This document shows positions 1 to 5,345 of a stretch of DNA of 5,345 nt, in pieces (position 1 is the first letter of the stretch; each line of letters opens with the position of its first letter). A program made the translations under genes and the position numbers. The notes under the pieces are model-generated. The model worked only from the letters and a program-made list of their open reading frames with translations, was not told where the DNA came from and searched no databases. The DNA is from Tidjanibacter sp. (GTDB taxonomy: Bacteria > Bacteroidota > Bacteroidia > Bacteroidales > Rikenellaceae), in assembly GCA_017628675.1 (NCBI GenBank), contig JAGBYS010000274.1:1-5345 (forward strand), written 5' to 3'.

Positions 1-510
1 ACCCGTGGTATTCTCGCCGTAGCCGATGAGTTTGTCCAGGGGCACACTTCCCACCACGGGAGGATTTTCAGGCTCGGGCTCAGGCTCAGGCTCAGGTTCT
101 GGCTCAGGCTCGGGTTCTGGTTCAGGTTCTGGCTCGGGCTCGGGCTCGGGCTCCTCACCACCCTCCTCGGCTGTGGTCACGGTGATATACTCCGAGAAAC
201 TGCTCACCATATCGCCCTTGGTTGCCCTGACGGCAATCTGGTACTCGGTGGCAGGCTCAAGAGCCGTGATTGTGGCGGAGCACTCCTCGACATCGCCCGT
301 AGTGTAGCCTTCGGGGGTCTTGCAGCGCCACTCATAACCCTCGGCACCCTCGACCGCCTCCCAGCTAACCGCAATGGTCGTTGTGGTCACCTGGCCAACT
401 GTCACCCCCTGGGGGATAGACAAATTACTAATTGAAGGCTCGGGCACCTGCTTACAACCGCCCACCAAAGCCCCAACGATAAGGGCCATACACAGCGCAA
501 ATCTTCTCAT
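1..510 (-). CDS. Lipoprotein with Fn3 domain and Pro-Glu linker, C-terminus beyond window (possible polysaccharide lyase)
   Basis: The frame is open for 170 codons from an ATG at 510 to the window start, with no stop, so the gene is cut. Residues 1-18 form a short lipoprotein signal (Arg-Arg, hydrophobic core, then V-G-G-C), with Cys19 the expected lipidated residue. Residues about 25-113 read as a fibronectin type III domain: Trp50, the L-x-P-x-T-x-Y pattern ending at Tyr90, and a closing strand at about 105-113. Residues 121-148 are fourteen Pro-Glu pairs, a stiff acidic linker. The last visible residues (about 158-170, with GYGENTTG) resemble the N-terminal edge of pectate-lyase-like beta-helix domains (usually followed by a glycine-rich stretch), but this is a guess from few residues. 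It is probably a surface-exposed envelope protein. It starts 25 bases after the hydF stop with no convincing promoter, so read-through from the hyd operon is possible. TonB was considered because of the PE repeat, but the lipobox and Fn3 domain argue against it. Confidence 0.85.
   Translation of the reverse strand, partial: MRRFALCMALIVGALVGGCKQVPEPSISNLSIPQGVTVGQVTTTTIAVSWEAVEGAEGYEWRCKTPEGYTTGDVEECSATITALEPATEYQIAVRATKGDMVSSFSEYITVTTAEEGGEEPEPEPEPEPEPEPEPEPEPEPEPEPEPENPPVVGSVPLDKLIGYGENTTG
67..150 (-). repeat. 84-bp hexanucleotide repeat coding (Pro-Glu)x14
   Basis: Fourteen tandem CCN-GAR units encode residues 121-148 of the lipoprotein. The units differ by synonymous third-base changes (CCC, CCA or CCT with GAG or GAA). 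The array is therefore not one recent clean slippage expansion; the protein pattern seems to be what is kept. It is likely a linker between the Fn3 domain and the domain beyond the window edge. On the other strand it reads Gly-Ser repeats, which is a shadow. Confidence 0.9.
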
Positions 511-535
511 ATCGCGTCAAGTTTTATAGTAAAAT

Positions 536-1726
536 CTATTTTGAGGGCATCACCACCCTACCCAAGATACCCGTCAGGTGGGCAATGGCGATACCATAGT
601 TTGTCATTGGCACCCTCTGAGCCGAGGCCGTCGAGAGTCTTGAGAGCACGTGGGAGCGAGTGAACATACACGCACCGCAGTGAATAACAAGGTCATAGGG
701 GGTAAGGTCGCTGGGGAAGTCAGCACCGCCAACCACATCCACCCTCAGCCCCTCGCCTACCCTGCGACGCAACATTGCGGGCAGTTTCACACGCCCTATA
801 TCCTCCGTTGCGGGAGCGTGGGTGCAAGCCTCGGCAATAAGCACTCGGGAGTTTTCCGTGAGGCTATCAATCGCTCTTGCGCCCTCCACGAAGGCCTCCA
901 CATCGCCCTTGTAGGCCGCCATCAGCACCGAGAAGGAGGTGAGCATAACGCCCTCGGGCACCCTCTGGGCCACATAGCCGAAGACCTGTGAGTCGGTGAT
1001 TATCAACTTGGGGGGAGCCGCAAGCCCGGCAAGCGTGCGCTCCATATCCTCGGGCAGGGAGCACACCGCAATGCAGCGCCTATCGAGCAACTCGCGGATG
1101 GTCTGCACCTGGGGCAGGATGAGTCTTCCCTTGGGGGCACTCGCATCCTGGGGCATAATGAGCACCACCGTATCGCCCTCCTCGACCAGATTACCAACAA
1201 TGGTGCGACTCTGGCCGCTCTCGGGGCGCAATGCCACAAGGGAGCTGATGAGCACCTTGCGGTCGCCATCGTGGCTCCACAGCAAAGGAGTCACACCCAG
1301 GGCCGCCTCAACTGCCGCCTTGCGCTCCTGGGGGTCAATAATCCTATCGGCCTTGCCGAGCACCACAAGCACAGGCACCCCCTTTGCGGCAAACATCTCC
1401 TTCCACTCCTTCTCGAGGTCGTAGTCCATTGTTGCACCGCAGACCAGAATGGCTAAATCGCACTTCTCGGCCGCACGCAGGGTCTGCTCCTTGCGCTGAG
1501 CGCCAAGGGGCGAGCTGTCGTCCAAGCCTGCGGTATCGATGAGCACACAGGGGCCCAGGGGGCCAATCTCGATGCTCTTTACGACAGCATCGGTAGTGGT
1601 ACCCGCAACATCGCTCACAATGGCCAGCGACTGTCCCGTGAGCCTATTCGCAAGCGATGACTTGCCCACATTACAGCGACCAAAGATACCTATATGAAGG
1701 CGCATTGATTGAGGTGTCGAGTTCAT
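536..1726 (-). CDS. hydF: HydF, GTPase and scaffold for [FeFe]-hydrogenase H-cluster assembly
   Basis: HydF carries the 2Fe precursor made by HydG and HydE and transfers it to apo-hydrogenase in the cytoplasm. The 396-residue length fits the family. The N-terminal GTPase domain (about 10-175) shows the P-loop GRCNVGKS at 16-23, the GTTTD switch I motif at 42-46, DTAG at 64-67, and a G5-like SSL at 161-163. A middle dimerisation domain follows (about 180-265). The C-terminal Fe-S domain holds C-x-H (Cys301, His303) and H-C-x-x-C (His349, Cys350, Cys353), the family's cluster-binding signature with the right spacing. The G4 motif at 124-127 reads GKAD where NKxD is usual, which may alter guanine binding. 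The start at Met1 is preferred over Met8 because the N-S-T-P stretch before R-L-H-I is common in HydF proteins. It lies 37 bases after hydG, probably in the same transcript. Confidence 0.97.
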   Translation of the reverse strand: MNSTPQSMRLHIGIFGRCNVGKSSLANRLTGQSLAIVSDVAGTTTDAVVKSIEIGPLGPCVLIDTAGLDDSSPLGAQRKEQTLRAAEKCDLAILVCGATMDYDLEKEWKEMFAAKGVPVLVVLGKADRIIDPQERKAAVEAALGVTPLLWSHDGDRKVLISSLVALRPESGQSRTIVGNLVEEGDTVVLIMPQDASAPKGRLILPQVQTIRELLDRRCIAVCSLPEDMERTLAGLAAPPKLIITDSQVFGYVAQRVPEGVMLTSFSVLMAAYKGDVEAFVEGARAIDSLTENSRVLIAEACTHAPATEDIGRVKLPAMLRRRVGEGLRVDVVGGADFPSDLTPYDLVIHCGACMFTRSHVLSRLSTASAQRVPMTNYGIAIAHLTGILGRVVMPSK

Positions 1727-1763
1727 AGTTTCTATTGTGCTTTAGTTTCTGTATTTAAGTTTT

Positions 1764-3185
1764 TTAGAAGCGGAAATCTCGCTCTCCTGCCTCTATCTTG
1801 AGGAGGTTTTCGGCCGCAATGCGACGCACCTTCTGGTGGGGCACTCTTTCCATCTCCTCGGCAATGACCTTCAGGCCAAGGCGAAGCACCTCGGGCGAGG
1901 CGTAGTCCATAAGATACTCCTTGAGTGTCATCAGTGCGTTGGGCTGACAGCAGTTGGCAATCTGGCCGCTCTTGGCGAGGCTCATAAACCTATCGCCCGT
2001 GCGCCCCTCGCGGTAGCAAGCCGTGCAGAAGCTGGGCACATAGCCCAAGCTGAGCAGCCACCCCACAATCTCGTCCAGAGTGCGGCGGTCGCTCACATCG
2101 AACTGAGCGGTCGAGTCGGCCTCGGCCTGTTTGCCGGACACATAGCCGCCAACGCCCGTATTGGAGCCACCACTAATCTGCGACACTCCCAACTCGAGCA
2201 CCTTAGCCCTCGAGGCTGCACTCTCACGGGTGGAGATAATCATACCCGTATAGGGAACAGCGATGCGGATGATAGCCACAATCTTATGGAACACCTCATC
2301 GGGCACTGCGTCCTTGAAGTCGGCAACATCGATGTCGTCGGCAGGGCAAATCCTCGGCACACTTATGGTATGGGGGCCTACACCGAAGGCGACCTCCAAG
2401 TGCTCGGCGTGCATCATAAGACCCACGAAATCATACTCATAGCCATCCAGACCAAAGAGCACACCGATGCCCACATCGTCGATACCTGCCTCCATAGCCC
2501 TATCCATAGCCTCAGTGTGGTAGGCGTAGTTGCTCTTGGGGCCGTGGGGGTGGAGAGCCTCGTAGCGCTCCTTGTGGTAGGTCTCCTGGAAGAGGATGTA
2601 GGTACCAATGCCGGCCTCCTTCAGAAGTCGGTAGTTCTCCACGGTGGTGGCCGCAATGTTGACATTCACCCTGCGGATGGCGCCATTCTTATGCTTAACG
2701 GAGTAGATGGTGCGGATACTCTCCAGGATATACTCAATGGGGTTATGGAGTGGGTGTTCGCCCGCCTCAAGGGCCAATCGTTTGTGGCCCATATCTTGCA
2801 GGGCAATGACCTCCTGGCGAATCTCCTCCTGAGTGAGTTTCTTGCGAGGAATGGTCTTATTGGCAATATGATAGGGGCAATATGTGCAGCTATTGACGCA
2901 GTAGTTCGAGAGGTACAGCGGGGCGAACATCACGATGCGGTTGCCATAGACCCTCTGCTTTATCTCCTTGGCCAGAGCATACATTCTCTCGTTCAGATCC
3001 TGCTGGTCGCACTCCAACAGTAGGGCAGCCTCACGGTGGCTCAGTCCCTTGCCATCCGCTGCCCTCTCAATGAGGCTCTCTATGAGGGGCCTGTTGCTCC
3101 TATTCTCCCTCGCCCACTCCAGAGTGGCAAGAATCTCGCTATGGGAGATGAATTCCTCAGCCTGTTTTGATTTTGGGTTATACAT
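1764..3185 (-). CDS. hydG: HydG, radical SAM tyrosine lyase of [FeFe]-hydrogenase maturation
   Basis: HydG uses SAM and tyrosine to release p-cresol and dehydroglycine, and converts the latter to CO and cyanide bound on iron, which become ligands of the H-cluster. With the chosen ATG the protein has 473 residues. The radical SAM cluster motif C-x3-C-x2-C is at Cys96, Cys100 and Cys103, and a GGE-like A-G-E lies at 141-143 in the SAM site. The C-terminal auxiliary cluster motif C-x2-C-x22-C is at Cys387, Cys390 and Cys413, followed by P-N-A-L. This C-terminal motif separates HydG from the related thiamine enzyme ThiH. A GTG two codons upstream (at 3191) is in frame and could also start translation; ATG at 3185 is chosen as the stronger codon and because M-Y-N-P is a usual HydG N-terminus. 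It lies 21 bases after hydE and 37 before hydF. Confidence 0.98.
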   Translation of the reverse strand: MYNPKSKQAEEFISHSEILATLEWARENRSNRPLIESLIERAADGKGLSHREAALLLECDQQDLNERMYALAKEIKQRVYGNRIVMFAPLYLSNYCVNSCTYCPYHIANKTIPRKKLTQEEIRQEVIALQDMGHKRLALEAGEHPLHNPIEYILESIRTIYSVKHKNGAIRRVNVNIAATTVENYRLLKEAGIGTYILFQETYHKERYEALHPHGPKSNYAYHTEAMDRAMEAGIDDVGIGVLFGLDGYEYDFVGLMMHAEHLEVAFGVGPHTISVPRICPADDIDVADFKDAVPDEVFHKIVAIIRIAVPYTGMIISTRESAASRAKVLELGVSQISGGSNTGVGGYVSGKQAEADSTAQFDVSDRRTLDEIVGWLLSLGYVPSFCTACYREGRTGDRFMSLAKSGQIANCCQPNALMTLKEYLMDYASPEVLRLGLKVIAEEMERVPHQKVRRIAAENLLKIEAGERDFRF

Positions 3186-3206
3186 AATCACATTGTATAT
3201 TTTAAG

Positions 3207-4268
3207 TCACTGTTTTTCAACAAAATCGGGATGGTCGCCACGCCCCAGCGTCACCTCATAGCCGATGCTCCAAAGTTCCTCGGCAAGCCTCTCAAGTCCC
3301 TCGGCCGACTCAGTACCCGAACTCTTCTTTCCGTCGTAGATGGCATAGGAGGCTCGGTACTTTGTGGGTGTAATATTGGGCATCACCACATTGGCCCCCG
3401 AAAGCACGCCGAGCAGGGTGCCGTCATTGGCCGTGGTAGCTAGGGCAGTAGTTGCCGGCATAAGCGTCTTGGGCAGTGCCACTCTCACGAGCGCCAACAT
3501 CATAAGTGTCGTGGCCACATCGCCCCTGGGCATACCTCCAAAGGGGGTGTCGCTCTGAGGAATGAAGGGACCAATGCCCACCATCTCGGGGCTCATCTGG
3601 CTCAAGAACGCCACCTCGTGGGCCAACATCTCGGGCGTCTGGCCGGGGGTGCCCACCATAAAGCCTGCACCTCGCTGGTAGCCAAGCCCTCCGAGCACCT
3701 CGAGGCACGCCACACGCTCCTCCCACCTCATACGCTCGGGATGGAGCATAGCGTAGTGCTCAGGGGTGGCACTCTCGTGGCGCAGCAGGTAGCGGTCGGC
3801 TCCCGCACTACGCCACCTCTGGTAGCACTCGCGGCTCTGCTCGCCAAGCGAGAGGGTGATGGCCACATCGGGCAGTTCCCTCTTAATCTCGCCAACAAGA
3901 CGGGCTATGGGCTCCTCGATATCGTGTCTCTCGCCGCCCTGGAGCACAAAGCTCCTAAGGCCCAGCTGATAGCCCTTGCGACAAGCCTCAATAATCTCCT
4001 CCTCGGAGAGCGCATAGCGTTCCACCGCACGATTCTCGGCCCTGAGGCCACAATAGTAGCAGCCACCCGAGCAGCGATTGGATATCTCCACAAGGCCCCT
4101 GACATAGACTCCGTGACCAAACCACTCGGTGCGCACCTCTCGGGCAAGCCCACGAGCATAGTCGAGCACACGCTCCTGGTCGGCAAGCACGACAAGCCTC
4201 GAGAGCTCACTTTGGCCCACCTCGCGGCCCAAGGCCAGGCGTTCGAGTATGTCACGATAGCCGGTCAT
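3207..4268 (-). CDS. hydE: HydE, radical SAM enzyme of [FeFe]-hydrogenase maturation
   Basis: HydE is a cytoplasmic radical SAM enzyme that acts after HydG on the Fe(CO)2(CN)-cysteine synthon on the way to the 2Fe subcluster. The 353-residue length fits the family. The C-x3-C-x2-C cluster motif is at Cys66, Cys70 and Cys73, directly before a G-L-R-x-E-N-R stretch like that of other HydE proteins, and the SAM-binding G-G-E is at 111-113. The rest fits a TIM barrel with a BATS-type C-terminal region, including N-I-T-P-T-K-Y at 298-304. The C-terminal region after 304 has no cysteine, so the second, non-essential Fe-S cluster known from Thermotoga HydE is absent. PylB and biotin synthase are relatives, but adjacent hydG and hydF settle the assignment. 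The gene is first in the probable hydEGF transcript, with a promoter just upstream. Confidence 0.96.
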   Translation of the reverse strand: MTGYRDILERLALGREVGQSELSRLVVLADQERVLDYARGLAREVRTEWFGHGVYVRGLVEISNRCSGGCYYCGLRAENRAVERYALSEEEIIEACRKGYQLGLRSFVLQGGERHDIEEPIARLVGEIKRELPDVAITLSLGEQSRECYQRWRSAGADRYLLRHESATPEHYAMLHPERMRWEERVACLEVLGGLGYQRGAGFMVGTPGQTPEMLAHEVAFLSQMSPEMVGIGPFIPQSDTPFGGMPRGDVATTLMMLALVRVALPKTLMPATTALATTANDGTLLGVLSGANVVMPNITPTKYRASYAIYDGKKSSGTESAEGLERLAEELWSIGYEVTLGRGDHPDFVEKQ

Positions 4269-4294
4269 CTACAAGGGTGAAATTATGGATTTTA

Positions 4295-4326
4295 CAAATA
4301 TAAGGATTCTATACGAAAAATGCAAC
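4295..4326 (-). promoter_or_regulatory. Bacteroidetes-type promoter for hydEGF
   Basis: On the minus strand GTTG (4323-4326) and TATATTTG (4295-4302) are separated by 20 bases. This matches the Bacteroidetes primary sigma factor consensus (TTTG-like -33 box and TAnnTTTG -7 box, about 19-21 apart). The -7 box sits in the 40-base gap before hydE and the -33 box overlaps the last codons of the transporter gene. Transcription would start near 4289, giving a leader of about 20 bases before the hydE ATG. No hairpin or obvious operator was seen between box and start codon. The start site is predicted, not measured. Confidence 0.7.
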
Positions 4327-5172
4327 TATTCCGGCTGCGGCCACCACCAGGCCGAGCAGCTGACGAGGGCGCAGGCGCTCAGCAAAGAGCAACACACCCA
4401 CGGTTGTTACAAGTGCCACAATGCCAATGTGGTAGATAGGGAAGAAAACTCCGCTCGGCAGTCTCTCCAAGCCGAGCAGCATAAAGTAGGTCGTGAAGAA
4501 GTTGGAGGCTCCGAGTACAATGCCGCCACCCAAGGCTCGCCAAGAGAAGTGGCGCTCCTTCTGCGCTACAAAGTAGTAGCCACCACTTGCCAGCGCAGCA
4601 AAGAGGAAGATGGCAGCCGTGAGCTGCGAGGCTGCACTCTCAGCCTCAAGGCCACTCTGTGCCCACTTGAGGCAGAAGTTATTGGCTCCAAAGAGCAGAA
4701 ACACGCTCAGCGGCAGAAGCATACCACCCAGGGGGCCTCGCCTACTCTTGGTTTCACCTTTTGAGGGGGTCCAGATGACCATAATGAGCGCCAAGACAAT
4801 AACCCCGATGGCACCCCAACGAGGCTCCATCTGGTCGGGCAGGAAGAGGTAACTGCAGACCACAGGAATGATGAGCGACACTCGGGCCGCCACCGTCGTT
4901 ACGGCCACACCTGAGAGGGCCGTACTGCGAGCCATAAGCACAAAGGCCGCCATAAACATAATGCCCATCAAGGCCGAGAGTAGCCACTCGCCCGCCCCGA
5001 GGACCAAACCACCCTCCAGACCTCCGCCCACGCTCAGCAGAACGCCCAGAATGGTGGCCGTCAGGTAGTTAAAAGCAATCGCTTGCAGAGAGTCGACATC
5101 TCTGCAAGCGAACAACTTAAATAGCACCGAATAGGTTGCGGCGCAAACTATTGCAAGGAGTAAGTATAGCAT
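4309..5172 (-). CDS. DMT-superfamily (EamA-type) inner membrane transporter
   Basis: The protein has 287 residues from the ATG at 5172 and shows about ten hydrophobic segments (roughly 1-20, 29-49, 62-82, 86-111, 118-135, 148-168, 180-201, 213-232, 240-263 and 269-287), the ten-helix layout of two EamA repeats. The end of the second repeat (Pro245, then F-A-E-R-L at 263-267 and a final glycine-rich helix) is typical of the family, which exports or imports metabolites, amino acids or nucleotide sugars; the substrate cannot be read from sequence. An ATG at 5211 is also in frame, but it would add a polar 13-residue leader and overlap the preceding gene by 64 bases; the start at 5172 begins directly with the first helix and cuts the overlap to 25 bases. 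It ends 40 bases before hydE, but a promoter in between suggests hydE is transcribed separately. No evidence ties it to hydrogenase maturation. Confidence 0.88.
   Translation of the reverse strand: MLYLLLAIVCAATYSVLFKLFACRDVDSLQAIAFNYLTATILGVLLSVGGGLEGGLVLGAGEWLLSALMGIMFMAAFVLMARSTALSGVAVTTVAARVSLIIPVVCSYLFLPDQMEPRWGAIGVIVLALIMVIWTPSKGETKSRRGPLGGMLLPLSVFLLFGANNFCLKWAQSGLEAESAASQLTAAIFLFAALASGGYYFVAQKERHFSWRALGGGIVLGASNFFTTYFMLLGLERLPSGVFFPIYHIGIVALVTTVGVLLFAERLRPRQLLGLVVAAAGIVAFFV
5079..5111 (-). repeat. Perfect 13-bp inverted repeat with 7-base loop inside transporter gene
   Basis: The arms TCGCTTGCAGAGA (5079-5091) and TCTCTGCAAGCGA (5099-5111) are exact reverse complements around a 7-base loop containing GTCGAC. 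On the minus strand the stem is followed within six bases by a TTTT stretch, so it could act as a weak intrinsic terminator or attenuator; it starts 36 bases after the stop of the upstream GNAT-like gene. It lies within codons 21-32 of the transporter (F-A-C-R-D-V-D-S-L-Q-A-I), which look like normal family sequence. The role is unknown; a protein-binding palindrome is also possible. Confidence 0.75.
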
Positions 5173-5345
5173 CTGCGGCGTTTGTGATTGCGATGTTCGT
5201 ATGCTTTCCACTGGCTCTGAACCTCAATGTTGGTCTCGAGCTCGGGACCCGTCTCCGCAATTTTCATTCCATTCTTAATGGCACCCCTGAGGCCCTCCCT
5301 CAGAAGAATCGCATTGACACCCTTATTCTGATACTCGGGCTTCAC
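5148..5345 (-). CDS. C-terminal end of GNAT-like protein, N-terminus beyond window
   Basis: Sixty-five codons are visible, ending in TAG at 5148-5150. The first visible codon is GTG at the window edge, which is more likely an internal Val than a start, because the segment begins in the middle of a fold. The stretch Y-Q-N-K-G-V-N-A (residues 5-12) resembles the acetyl-CoA-binding Q-x-x-G-x-x-A loop of GNAT acyltransferases, followed by a helix. A-E-T-G-P-E-L-E-T-N (30-39) and a basic H-K-R-R-R-C-Y near the end recall the C-terminus of GNAT-like proteins common in Bacteroidales. The substrate is unknown. The stop overlaps the transporter start by 25 bases, so the two genes are probably co-transcribed and perhaps translationally coupled. 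Confidence 0.72.
   Translation of the reverse strand: MKPEYQNKGVNAILLREGLRGAIKNGMKIAETGPELETNIEVQSQWKAYEHRNHKRRRCYTYSLQ

Noticed and set aside
67..150. TonB-like protein suggested by the Pro-Glu repeat
   Set aside because: TonB has an N-terminal membrane anchor followed by the Pro-rich region and no lipobox or Fn3 domain; this protein has both.
26..307. Plus-strand open frame encoding a Gly-Ser repeat protein
   Set aside because: It is the complement of the Pro-Glu repeat in the lipoprotein gene, which has a signal peptide, lipobox and Fn3 domain; the Gly-Ser frame has no other sign of being a gene.
531..566. Possible promoter for the lipoprotein: TAGATTTT (531-538) with CTTG (563-566) on the minus strand
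   Set aside because: The -7 box lacks the final G and the spacing is 24 bases, outside the usual range; too weak to annotate.
1681..1688. TATCTTTG, a match to the -7 box, on the minus strand inside hydF
   Set aside because: It codes for part of the strand and P-loop of HydF and has no TTG-type -33 box at the right distance upstream.
1836..3023. 395-codon plus-strand open frame opposite hydG
   Set aside because: hydG is unmistakable on the minus strand; the antisense frame has no recognisable domain and follows from GC-rich codon bias.
3618..4280. 220-codon plus-strand open frame opposite hydE
   Set aside because: Antisense shadow of hydE with no recognisable motif.
4285..4764. 159-codon plus-strand open frame opposite the transporter
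   Set aside because: Composition is low in hydrophobic residues with no domain; the minus strand encodes a clear ten-helix membrane protein here.

Overview
The window carries five genes, all on the minus strand, and is almost fully coding. Read in the direction of transcription (high to low coordinates) they are: the C-terminal end of a GNAT-like protein (cut by the window end), a ten-helix DMT/EamA transporter, the three [FeFe]-hydrogenase maturases in the order hydE-hydG-hydF, and the N-terminal part of a lipoprotein (cut by the window start). No tRNA, rRNA, CRISPR array or insertion sequence was seen, and no stretch above 40 bases lacks a gene.

The organism is most likely a member of the Bacteroidales. 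The short, AT-rich gaps have no Shine-Dalgarno-like purine tract upstream of the starts. The one clear promoter fits the Bacteroidetes form (TTG-type -33 box and TAnnTTTG -7 box). The lipoprotein with an Fn3 domain and a Pro-Glu linker is also typical of surface proteins of this group. The GC-rich coding bias suggests a Rikenellaceae/Alistipes-like genome rather than a low-GC Bacteroides; this last point is inference.

HydG, HydE and HydF together build the 2Fe subcluster of the hydrogenase H-cluster. HydG cleaves tyrosine to give the Fe-bound CO and CN ligands, HydE processes the resulting organometallic synthon, and HydF is the GTPase and Fe-S scaffold that delivers the assembled 2Fe unit to the apo-hydrogenase. 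All three keep their signature cysteines. A promoter lies in the gap before hydE, and the gaps of 21 and 37 bases between the three genes suggest one transcript. No hydrogenase structural gene lies in the window.

Points worth a second look: a perfect 13-bp inverted repeat inside the start of the transporter gene, 36 bases past the stop of the upstream gene; a HydF G4 motif reading GKAD instead of the usual NKxD; and a lipoprotein whose sequence, just at the window edge, starts to look like the N-terminus of a pectate-lyase-type domain. I found no clearly undescribed system here; the core is a known maturation operon.
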